Origin: Bacteroidota bacterium
Lineage (GTDB): Bacteria > Bacteroidota > JABWAT01
Direction of reading: 5' to 3'
DNA length: 64,000 nt
Assembly: GCA_020161835.1 (NCBI GenBank)
Contig: JAIUNL010000009.1
Location: forward strand, 62,001 to 126,000
Under the pieces are notes generated by a model, which made no database searches, was not told where the DNA came from, and saw nothing but the letters and a program-made list of their open reading frames with translations. A program made the translations under genes and the position numbers. Below are positions 26,007 through 33,929 of this stretch, in pieces; positions within the stretch are counted from its first letter, which is position 1, and each line of letters opens with the position of its first letter.

Positions 26007-27860
26007 TTACTTCATCAGAAGCATCTTTTTGGTGATGGTTTTTCCGTTTGCAGAAATGGAATAAAAATAAACACCACTTGATAAATTGCCAGCCTGAAAC
26101 GAAAGTTTTTGTAAACCCGAAGCCATTTTTCCATTGAATAAAGTCTCAATTTGCTGACCCAGAGAATTGTAAATGTTAACTTTTACGTCTGAGATTTCAG
26201 GAAGAGAAAACTGAATTTTTGTTTCCGGATTAAAAGGATTGGGATAGTTTTCAAAAACCTCAAATGATTCAGGAAACGGGGTAAAACTCAATATTTGTGA
26301 AAAGGACGTTTTTCCGTCAGTATCTATTTGCTTCAACCGAAGGGTTACGGGTGACATATTACGGGTCACGGGGATGGAAAATACATAGTTTTGGGATACT
26401 GTCGTGGTTCCTTTGCCAGCAACAAAGCCAATTGTTTCCCATTCTAACCCGGTGCCTTCGAGAACCTCAGGCACCTCACTCTTCATTTCGATTTCCCAAC
26501 CTGCATTGTTCTTTTCTGATTGGGTTTGCCAGTTCAGAATCACATTTGCACCGCTTGTTGAAAGCGTAAACGAGGCTAGTTCAACGGGTAATGGTCCTGA
26601 CGAACCTAAAAGCCGGACAAGGGCAAAATCATTGTCAGTTCCATTATTTGCATACCCACCTAAAACAATATTTCCGTTATCCTGAATTGCAAATGAGAAC
26701 CCCAAATCATCAGCAGGACCAATCGGGATCATTTTTTTCCCGTCCTCATCAAAATCAACATCGGGTTCACCCAAATCAGTAAACCGGGCAATGACAAAAT
26801 CCCAGTCGGCGCCATTGTTGCCATAACCAGCAACGATAATTTTTCCATCGCTTTGAACTTCAACGAAATAACCATTATCGTAAACAGTTCCAACGCCAAG
26901 AAGTGAAACTCCGTTTGAGCCAAAACCGGTATCAAAATTACCATCTGAATCAAGCCGAACCAGAGCAAACTGATAGGCAGTCAAAGCATCACTCACGCCG
27001 GCGAGAAGAATTTTACCATCAGGTTGTAATGTTAAACCCCGGCAAATGTCCCAACCTGTGCCAATGGGGAAAATGACTTTTCCTTCAGTCCCAAAACTTG
27101 TATCCAGAGTTCCGTCAGTGTCATACCGGATAACAACAAAATCATAATCGCTTCCATTATCAGTTGACCCTGCCACAAGAATTTTACCATCACTCTGTAC
27201 TGCAACAGGCCAGCCTTCATCGTTTCCTGTACCAAGCGGGGTAATTACAATTCCAGAAGCCCCAAAACCGGGATCAAGACTTCCGTCACTCTCATACCTG
27301 ACAAGAGCAAAATCAGTGTTTGTACCATTGCTTGCCCTTCCGGCAACCAGAATTTTACCGTCAGACTGAAGGACAACCGACCAGGCAACTGCTTCTGCTC
27401 CGTCACCAACAAGAGTCGTTACTTTTCCATCTGTTCCAAAATCAGGATCTAATTCACCATTTGGAAGGTATCTAGCAACGGCAAATAACCAGTCAGATCC
27501 GTTCTGACTTTCACCAACAACTACAATTTTTCCGTCCGGCTGAATCTGGGATGCATAGGCATAATCACCACCTTCTGCAAAATCAGTCGTTACTTTTCCC
27601 TCTGTTCCAAAATCAGGATCCAGGGATCCGTCAGAATAATAACGTGCCAGTGCGAAATCTAAATTTGCGCCGTTATAACTGTATCCGGCAAGAACAATTT
27701 TACCATCAGGCTGAATCTTAACCGACCTGCCAGCATCAGCTCCTGATCCGATAGCGGTTGTGACAATTCCGTTTGTACCGAAAAGATCATCTAACTGACC
27801 ATCCTGTGCAAAAACCGGGAAAAATGCGAAACTTAACATTGCAGTAACAATACTTTTCAT
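26007..27860 (-). CDS. Secreted delta-60 repeat protein with T9SS type A sorting domain
   Basis: A 617-residue cell-surface or secreted protein. After a Sec signal (cleavage after VFA, before QDGQ) come seven copies of the roughly 53-residue delta-60 repeat, each with a Q-DGKI-V-G core and an LD--FG--G-V end (residues about 20-415). Seven units is the usual count for one beta-propeller, which I infer. A linker domain follows, and residues about 540-617 form the T9SS C-terminal sorting domain: NYPNPFNPETKIQFSLP, a strand-rich middle and the end TITKKMLLMK. A GGAGG precedes the ATG by about 6 bases. Role unknown. Confidence 0.9.
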   Translation of the reverse strand: MKSIVTAMLSFAFFPVFAQDGQLDDLFGTNGIVTTAIGSGADAGRSVKIQPDGKIVLAGYSYNGANLDFALARYYSDGSLDPDFGTEGKVTTDFAEGGDYAYASQIQPDGKIVVVGESQNGSDWLFAVARYLPNGELDPDFGTDGKVTTLVGDGAEAVAWSVVLQSDGKILVAGRASNGTNTDFALVRYESDGSLDPGFGASGIVITPLGTGNDEGWPVAVQSDGKILVAGSTDNGSDYDFVVIRYDTDGTLDTSFGTEGKVIFPIGTGWDICRGLTLQPDGKILLAGVSDALTAYQFALVRLDSDGNFDTGFGSNGVSLLGVGTVYDNGYFVEVQSDGKIIVAGYGNNGADWDFVIARFTDLGEPDVDFDEDGKKMIPIGPADDLGFSFAIQDNGNIVLGGYANNGTDNDFALVRLLGSSGPLPVELASFTLSTSGANVILNWQTQSEKNNAGWEIEMKSEVPEVLEGTGLEWETIGFVAGKGTTTVSQNYVFSIPVTRNMSPVTLRLKQIDTDGKTSFSQILSFTPFPESFEVFENYPNPFNPETKIQFSLPEISDVKVNIYNSLGQQIETLFNGKMASGLQKLSFQAGNLSSGVYFYSISANGKTITKKMLLMK

Positions 27861-27956
27861 AGATGCCTCCGTTTTGGTTCAGACCTTCCATCATCAACTT
27901 ATGAAAGTTTTTAAAAGAAAAAAAATATTTTTCTTTTTCTCCGGAAAACCCTTAAA

Positions 27957-27994
27957 ACAAAAAAGCCCTGACATCCGGAGATATCAGGGCTTTT
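27957..27994 (-). terminator. UCCG-loop terminator after the amylase gene
   Basis: Minus strand AAAAGCCCTGA pairs with TCAGGGCTTTT and the helix continues to a C(UCCG)G loop, then TTTTTTG. It ends the gene at 28014. The first 19 bases of the plus-strand hairpin are identical to those at 25951. Confidence 0.9.
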
Positions 27995-28013
27995 AAAGAA
28001 GGCTAAAATGATT

Positions 28014-30845
28014 TTACTTCATCAGAAGCATCTTTTTGGTGATGGTTTTGCTTCCGGCTTCAAGTTTGTACAGGTACATTCCTGTTGAAACCTGCTGACC
28101 GTTTTGATTGGTTCCATCCCAGGTAATGAGATTTTCTCCAATTGCAGGACCATTGAACAACGTTTTCATTTCACGGCCCAACATATCATAAACCACAATT
28201 TTCACATTTTGGAGAGTTGCAAGTGAGAATGAAATATTTGTAGTTGGATTGAACGGATTCGGGTAGTTCTGATCCAAAATAAACCCGCCAGCCTTAACCA
28301 GATCTTCAGAAACAGAGGTAAAGGTTCCCAGATGTTTGGTCGTATAAATCCGGAATTCACCCGGTGCAAGTGAGATGGCTTCGGTAGTATTGGTTACTTC
28401 AACACTATCGGATTCAAAGAAACGATACCATTTACCTGTTCTTGAGAAATTTGCAGGCATAGAAGCTGTGACCACACCCCAGTTTCCGATAATAGCAACG
28501 TCCATATCAGAATGGGTAAGATTGATCCGTTTCATGGTGCCGGTTAATGCGTGAGTGAAGGTTGTTGTCTCAAAAGCCGGTTCCTTGATTTTCAACTTAA
28601 TCAATTCTGAGTAGGTTTTATAAAGACTGTATCTGTCTTTATCTTTAAAATATTCCCATTTGATAGGTTTGTTACCAACCCGACCATTAAAATCAATGGA
28701 AACATCATAACCAAGCTCACCAAACTGCCAGATCATTTTGGGTCCGGGAATTCCAAGAAGAAAGGCAGCAGCCAGTTTCATGCGGTTCAGCGCAACCGGG
28801 AGTGTTTTCACACTGTAATCTCCTGAAACATTACCATAAAGCAGGGCCTTTACCATCAGACGTTCTTCATCATGACTTTCTGCATAAGTTACAACGTGAG
28901 GGACAGTCCAACCACGGGAGGTGTAAGCTCCCCATGAAAAATCAGATTTTCCTGATTCATTCCATCCCATTGTTCCTTCCAGAAATGCCCCGTTCAAATT
29001 GCCCCAGAGCATAAATCCGTGATCGGCAAGTACTTTTTCTTCGTTATTTGCACCAAGATGCTCAAGAATCATGTAAGAAGAAGCATCAACTTCTCTTACT
29101 TTGTCATACATTCTTTTCAGGATATTGACACGGCTTTGGTCATAATTTCCCCACAATCCAACATCACCGCCAGAATTGACCTGAGTAAATCCTTTTGACA
29201 AGTCATACCGATATCCGTCAACTTTATATTCGGTCAGCCAATGTTTATTTGACCGGTCAAGCAAATATTTGGTATGAATACTTTCATGATTCATATCATA
29301 TCCAACGTTATACGGATGCTTTGCAACCACGTTAAACCAGTAATTCTGGGCGGATGGAGGACCGTAATCTCCCGTCGCATAAAGTCTGACGAAAGGAGAC
29401 TGCCCAAACATGTGATTGTAAACAACGTCAATAATAACGGCAATACCGCGCTTGTGGCATTCGTCAATAAATGCTTTCAGATCATTTTTTGTACCGTAAT
29501 ATTTATCAGGTGCAAAGTAAAAGGCAGGATTGTATCCCCAGCTTTCATTTCCTTCAAATTCCTGAACCGGCATTAATTGAATCGCATTTACGCCCAGGGT
29601 TTCAAGGTAACCAAGCGTATCAATCAAAGTCTGATAGTCATGTTTGGCGACGAAATCACGAACTAAGAGTTCGTAAACAACCAAATCTTCTTTTTTCGGG
29701 CGGACGAAATTCGTAACCTGCCAGTTGTAAGGCTGTTGATTGGTTTGAAGAACGGAAACAGCAAAAGTGGTTTTGTCACCTGGATACGGTTTCAGATTCG
29801 GATAGGTTGCTGCAGGAATCCACTGATCGTCAGGTGAAAGAACCTTTTCAGTATAAGGATCTGCAATCCGGAGTGAACCGTCAACCAGATATTGGAAACC
29901 ATATTCTTTGCCTGATTCAAGTCCGGATAAAGTAATCCACCATCTCATCGAATCAGCATTTACAGAATCCAGTTTCATGAGATAAGTATTGTCGATGAGC
30001 CAGTTATTAAAATCACCGATAACATGTACGGTTTTCTTTTTAGGAGCAAAAAGACAGAGTGTCACTTTGGTTGGATCAGCAGGATTGTAATTAATACCTT
30101 CAACAATACCAGCAGGAGTACGTTGTTTAATAACTACAGTTGAACCGAGGAAAGAAAAGGCAGTTGAATCGGATGAAACTGCACCAGCAAGAGTTACAGC
30201 TTTGATTTTGATTTCATTTGCCCCGGAACTCAGTGAGGCATTAAAACTTGAAATCGAGGGAACGTGAAGGAGTTGTTTGGTTTTATCATAGAAGGAACCA
30301 AACTTGCCGATTGAAACATCATTCAGGAAAATTTCAGATGCATTTTCATCAATCGGATCAGAATTTTTTGCAGCGACAGAGGCAGTGATACCCGGCTGAG
30401 GATTATCAATGGCTGATGAATTGGCTGGCTGGATTTGAAAAACCATCGGTGATTTTACAATAATCAGGGAATTGCCGTCACCGCCAAATTTGAGTGGATT
30501 TAATGGATCTGCAATCCAGTTCCAGGTTGAACCAGCAGAATTGGTGTGTTCATGAATTTTATACATGTAACCCGCTTTTCCGCCGGAATTACCTGTTCCG
30601 CCACCGACCTTAAGCCGGAGAGATTTATAATATACACCGTTTTCCAAAGTCATAATTGAGGGTGCATTTGCAGCAATAACACCCGAAGCATTCGGACCCC
30701 AGTTATTGAATTCACCAGGAACAAATGCCCGGAAAATTACACCTGATGGCTTGTAACGGAAAGTTACTGTTACTGAATCCTGAGCCAGGACTGAAGTAAA
30801 CAGGGCAGAAACGGCAAATAGGATCACCGATATTCGTTTTAACAT
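28014..30845 (-). CDS. Secreted GH13 alpha-amylase with CBM48-like domains and T9SS sorting domain
   Basis: A 943-residue exported glycoside hydrolase. After the signal (cleavage near VLA-QDS) there are two Ig-like starch-binding/E-set domains (about 25-140 with GEFNNWGP, and about 248-345 with VIGDFNNW), then a GH13 (beta/alpha)8 barrel from about 385 to 780. The four GH13 motifs are visible: DVVYNH (473-478), GYRYDLSKG with nucleophile Asp548, ILEHLG with acid Glu595, and ESHDEE with Asp659. The last 80 residues are a T9SS type A sorting domain (NYPNPFNPTTNISFSLA, ending TITKKMLLMK), so the enzyme should be exported through T9SS and cleave starch or glycogen-like glucans outside the cell. 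A GGAGG lies before the ATG. Confidence 0.95.
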   Translation of the reverse strand: MLKRISVILFAVSALFTSVLAQDSVTVTFRYKPSGVIFRAFVPGEFNNWGPNASGVIAANAPSIMTLENGVYYKSLRLKVGGGTGNSGGKAGYMYKIHEHTNSAGSTWNWIADPLNPLKFGGDGNSLIIVKSPMVFQIQPANSSAIDNPQPGITASVAAKNSDPIDENASEIFLNDVSIGKFGSFYDKTKQLLHVPSISSFNASLSSGANEIKIKAVTLAGAVSSDSTAFSFLGSTVVIKQRTPAGIVEGINYNPADPTKVTLCLFAPKKKTVHVIGDFNNWLIDNTYLMKLDSVNADSMRWWITLSGLESGKEYGFQYLVDGSLRIADPYTEKVLSPDDQWIPAATYPNLKPYPGDKTTFAVSVLQTNQQPYNWQVTNFVRPKKEDLVVYELLVRDFVAKHDYQTLIDTLGYLETLGVNAIQLMPVQEFEGNESWGYNPAFYFAPDKYYGTKNDLKAFIDECHKRGIAVIIDVVYNHMFGQSPFVRLYATGDYGPPSAQNYWFNVVAKHPYNVGYDMNHESIHTKYLLDRSNKHWLTEYKVDGYRYDLSKGFTQVNSGGDVGLWGNYDQSRVNILKRMYDKVREVDASSYMILEHLGANNEEKVLADHGFMLWGNLNGAFLEGTMGWNESGKSDFSWGAYTSRGWTVPHVVTYAESHDEERLMVKALLYGNVSGDYSVKTLPVALNRMKLAAAFLLGIPGPKMIWQFGELGYDVSIDFNGRVGNKPIKWEYFKDKDRYSLYKTYSELIKLKIKEPAFETTTFTHALTGTMKRINLTHSDMDVAIIGNWGVVTASMPANFSRTGKWYRFFESDSVEVTNTTEAISLAPGEFRIYTTKHLGTFTSVSEDLVKAGGFILDQNYPNPFNPTTNISFSLATLQNVKIVVYDMLGREMKTLFNGPAIGENLITWDGTNQNGQQVSTGMYLYKLEAGSKTITKKMLLMK

Positions 30846-30962
30846 AATATGCCTCCACTGATTGCTGGGTTCCGGAACTCATTTTTTCTGAAAACAGGGT
30901 GAAGCTGTGTAAATATCAGAAAATAACAGATTCCAAGAGTTGTTGTAGAACAAGATTACGGA

Positions 30963-30992
30963 GAAAAAAGTAGGAATGCAAGCGCTTCTACT
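30963..30992 (-). terminator. Terminator at the end of the HAD-hypothetical unit
   Basis: Minus strand AGTAGAA pairs with TTCCTACT (one bulge) and is followed by TTTTTT. The left arm includes the stop codon of the gene at 30991. Confidence 0.6.
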
Positions 30993-31377
30993 ATTTCAGA
31001 CGGGAGAGAAATGTGATGACCATCTCCTGATGGTTCCACAGCCGAAAAGATAAACTTCCGGCAGATAATTGAAAATCAGAAAGATGTTTGGTTAACATGA
31101 GACCCAGAATTGCAGGGCCATCAATGGGAAGGAAAGAATCGAGGAAAAGTATCTCAGACGGATCAGACAAGCGGTAAACAAGCAGGCCAACAGCTTCACC
31201 ATTTATAAGCGGTACACTGCCTTCAACTGATGAATCAAAGTAAAGTTTGTGAAAATCATCCAGAAAAGTATAATCAGGTTGTTCACCTTCCGGAAAAGGT
31301 AAAAACTCAAGCCAGGATTCATAATCCAGATCATGGAAATGGGCCCATTCTCCCCGGACATCAAAAAAGGAATTCAC
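30991..31377 (-). CDS. Small protein of unknown function, coupled to a HAD phosphatase
   Basis: A 128-residue soluble protein with no signal peptide; it starts MNSFFDVRGEWAHFHDLDYE and contains GEAVGLLVYRLSDPSEILF, which resembles the beta strands of a GNAT-like acyltransferase core but lacks enough landmarks to assert it. Its start overlaps the stop of the HAD gene by 4 bases (ATGA), so they are co-translated. It ends at a terminator. Function unknown; a regulatory or modifying partner of the HAD enzyme is only a guess. Confidence 0.6.
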   Translation of the reverse strand: MNSFFDVRGEWAHFHDLDYESWLEFLPFPEGEQPDYTFLDDFHKLYFDSSVEGSVPLINGEAVGLLVYRLSDPSEILFLDSFLPIDGPAILGLMLTKHLSDFQLSAGSLSFRLWNHQEMVITFLSRLK

Positions 31378-32102
31378 AAACGATCAAGCTCCAGAATTAA
31401 ACCAGGGATTTCTTTCCAGGAAGAAGCTGACCGATCTGCAATTGAATTCATCTGATCTTCAGCATTTACACCTGTGTACAAAATAGAATGAATGCCAAGA
31501 GCTTTGGCTCCTGAAATATCGGTTCTGTTCATATCACCAATATGTACCATTTCAAAGGGTTTAGCACCCGCACACCTTAAAATGTTGTGATACATTTCCG
31601 GATGTGGTTTTGAAACTCCGGTTTCATCAGAAAAGGAGAAGTGTGAAAAATAATGAAGCATTTTATACCGTTCGAGCAGTTCTTTAATTACCCTTCCCGG
31701 AGAAAAATGTGTGTCTGAAATAATTCCGAGCTGATAAGAGTCTGAAAGAACAGCCAAAGTTTCAATGACATCAGGTGCTGGATTGGGTGAAGCATCCAGA
31801 ATACCAACCTCAAAAATGTGAACAATCTGATTTTGATCTGTTGATGAAATCTCAAGTTTTAATTCTGAAATCAGGTTTTTCACAACATCACTGGTTTGCA
31901 AAGTTCTGTGTTCATTTTTCCAGATGCCGTTAAAGATTTCAATTCCTTTTTTTACAGCCGAATTTAAATCTTCTGGCGTAAGACCAGGTTGATACGGATT
32001 TAAAACTTCCAGACAACGTTCTGTTCGCAATCGTTTGCGCTCATCACTGTTTGATGTGTCAATCAGGGTGTTCCAGAAGTCAATTGAGATAACTTTTTTC
32101 AT
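31374..32102 (-). CDS. HAD-superfamily hydrolase (dehalogenase-like motif I)
   Basis: A 242-residue HAD-fold enzyme. Motif I is IDFWNTL: the first Asp (nucleophile) is present, but the second Asp usual for phosphatases is Trp, as in L-2-haloacid dehalogenase-like members. Motif II is the Ser/Thr in IISDTHFS, motif III the Lys in GVSKPHPEMY, and motif IV HIGDMNRTD with the Mg-binding Asp residues. A cap domain lies at about 20-100. Substrate unknown. It overlaps the next gene by 4 bases and is separated from the glycerate kinase gene upstream by 121 bases containing a REP-like hairpin. Confidence 0.85.
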   Translation of the reverse strand: MKKVISIDFWNTLIDTSNSDERKRLRTERCLEVLNPYQPGLTPEDLNSAVKKGIEIFNGIWKNEHRTLQTSDVVKNLISELKLEISSTDQNQIVHIFEVGILDASPNPAPDVIETLAVLSDSYQLGIISDTHFSPGRVIKELLERYKMLHYFSHFSFSDETGVSKPHPEMYHNILRCAGAKPFEMVHIGDMNRTDISGAKALGIHSILYTGVNAEDQMNSIADRSASSWKEIPGLILELDRL

Positions 32103-32123
32103 ATTGGAAAAATACAGAAGTTA

Positions 32124-32146
32124 GCCCTTCGACTCCGCTCAGGGAC
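32124..32146. repeat. REP-like hairpin (CCCT...AGGG core)
   Basis: The plus strand reads CCCTTCGACTCCGCTCAGGG within this stretch; CCCT and AGGG flank a GC-rich loop that resembles short interspersed palindromic elements seen in many environmental genomes. It lies between two minus-strand genes and lacks a T tract, so it is not a plain terminator. Only one copy was noticed in the window. Confidence 0.45.
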
Positions 32147-32223
32147 CAAAGGAAGATGTTTAGAATAAAGCCCTTTACCGATTCCGTGGATCAACAGGCA
32201 TAATAAAGAAAAATCAATTAATC

Positions 32224-33312
32224 TCAAATAATATACCTGTCAAGTAAGGTTCTGAGATGTGACTTTGCCTGCTGTTTTGCTTTCTCATTGTCAGTTTCGA
32301 GCTCTGAGATGCTGGCAACAGTCCAGTTTGGCGGAAGTTTTATTCCGGATTCAACCTGACCGCAAAGACAAAGAACCGGCTTTTCAGTGTTAAGAAAGGC
32401 AGTCACCCATTTTCCCTGAAACGACTGGGAGTCAAGCCTGCCTTCACCGGTAATAATCAGATCAGCTTTCTCAAGTTTAGATGTAAATTTCTCAAGATGT
32501 GAAATTTCATGGGTTCCATGAAAGAAACGGGTTTTTAAATACTTTTCAGGAAAAAGAGCAAGACCACCACCGGCACCCGTTAAAAAAGAGTTTAAACCGA
32601 ATAAGTTAATTAGCCGTGCTGCAGACTTTTCAAGAGCAGGAATATCAGATAATTTCAATCCTTTTTGTGGACCATAAACCCGGATAAAAGAACCCGATTC
32701 AGATCTTACCGGAACTTTTACATCATAAAAAAAATGAAGATCCGGAACCGGATCAGGAGAAGGCACTATCGAGTTAATCCGATCGAAATTTTCAGGTATA
32801 GGTTTAACTGATTGTCCCGATTCATCAAGGAAGCGGAAACCAAGACCTTCAAGCAACCCAGCTCCCATATCAATGGTAGCCGTTCCGCCTAAACCAATCC
32901 AGATTTCAGAAACCTCAGGAAAAAGAGATTGAACTTTCCGTATGGCGACTCCCAAAGGCATTGAATTCAGTTGCAGTGGATGCCGTTTTGGAACCGGAAC
33001 CCTTTCAAGTCCAATTACGGAAGCAGTTTCAATGGCAACTGTTTTCTTATCACTGAAAATAAAAATGTTTTCTTCAAAGGTGGAATGGCCGGCAATGAGC
33101 GGGATGGGGATTTTGACAAATTTACCATCAAAGCCAGCGGAAAGGGCTTCAAGGAAACTATTTCCGCCATCAGAACCCGGAAAATAATTTAGATTTTTAA
33201 ATCCACGGTTAAAGAGGTAAGATTGTATAAATTCAGAAAGACCACGGGCAGACAAACATTCTTTAAAGGCAGCCGGCGAAATAAAAATGGACTTTTCTGG
33301 TGAAAGCAGCAT
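32224..33312 (-). CDS. Glycerate kinase, GlxK/GarK type
   Basis: A 362-residue glycerate kinase family protein that phosphorylates D-glycerate with ATP, feeding it to glycolysis as phosphoglycerate. ISPAAFKECLSARG near the start matches the family's P-sFKg-lsa pattern, GLGGTATIDMGAGLLEGLGF is the central glycine-rich block, GAGGGLALFP and ITGEGRLDSQSFQGK near the C-terminus are diagnostic. It starts at ATG 33312, which shares a base with the uridine kinase stop (TGATG); an upstream TTG is in frame but redundant. Confidence 0.92.
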   Translation of the reverse strand: MLLSPEKSIFISPAAFKECLSARGLSEFIQSYLFNRGFKNLNYFPGSDGGNSFLEALSAGFDGKFVKIPIPLIAGHSTFEENIFIFSDKKTVAIETASVIGLERVPVPKRHPLQLNSMPLGVAIRKVQSLFPEVSEIWIGLGGTATIDMGAGLLEGLGFRFLDESGQSVKPIPENFDRINSIVPSPDPVPDLHFFYDVKVPVRSESGSFIRVYGPQKGLKLSDIPALEKSAARLINLFGLNSFLTGAGGGLALFPEKYLKTRFFHGTHEISHLEKFTSKLEKADLIITGEGRLDSQSFQGKWVTAFLNTEKPVLCLCGQVESGIKLPPNWTVASISELETDNEKAKQQAKSHLRTLLDRYII

Positions 33313-33929
33313 CAATTGTCAATCAGTTTCTGAATTCTGGACACGATCATTTCAAGGGCAACCACGTTTTCACCACCACGTGGAACGATGATATCAGCCC
33401 AGCGTTTTGAAGGCTCAACAAATTCGAGATGCATGGGTTTTACGAAATTGATATACTGTGTAAAAACACTGTCAATTGATCGCCCTCTTTCAGAAATATC
33501 TCTTTTTAAACGGCGCAGAAGACGTTCATCATCATCAGTATCCACAAAAATCTTGATATTGCACAAATCTCTGAGCTTTTTCTCAGCAAATATCAGAATT
33601 CCATCTACAATGATAACGTCACGGGGTTCAACGTGGCGTGTTTCTTTTAAACGCCGGTGAGTTGAAAAATCATACACCGGCATCTGGATGTCCTGAAATT
33701 TTTTCAGATGGCGCACATGATCAATCATCAGACTAGTTTCAAGTGCTTCCGGATGGTCAAAATTGATTTCAGTAATAGGAGTATCGCCATAAACCGAAAT
33801 ATCTCTGTAATAGGAATCGTGATTGATCACAATCAGTTTTTCAGGTCCGAGAAGTTCAGCAATTTTTTTGGTGATGGTTGACTTACCGGATGCAGTTCCG
33901 CCTGCTATCCCTACAATAATGGGTTTCAT
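33312..33929 (-). CDS. udk: Uridine/cytidine kinase
   Basis: Udk salvages uridine and cytidine to UMP and CMP using ATP or GTP. The 205-residue protein starts MKPIIVGIAGGTASGKST (P-loop at about 8-17), then NHDSYYRD, NFDHPEALE, YDFSTHRR and DGILIFAEKKLRDL, all signature motifs of Udk, followed by RRLKRDISERGRS and VEPSKRWADIIVPRGGEN. Full length. Its ATG overlaps the stop of the sensor kinase gene (ATGA). Confidence 0.97.
   Translation of the reverse strand: MKPIIVGIAGGTASGKSTITKKIAELLGPEKLIVINHDSYYRDISVYGDTPITEINFDHPEALETSLMIDHVRHLKKFQDIQMPVYDFSTHRRLKETRHVEPRDVIIVDGILIFAEKKLRDLCNIKIFVDTDDDERLLRRLKRDISERGRSIDSVFTQYINFVKPMHLEFVEPSKRWADIIVPRGGENVVALEMIVSRIQKLIDN

Noticed and set aside
27913..27937. 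A/T-rich palindrome AAAAGAAAAA...TTTTTCTTTT upstream of the delta-60 gene
   Set aside because: Composed only of A/T-rich runs; likely to arise by chance in this spacer and no regulator is implied.
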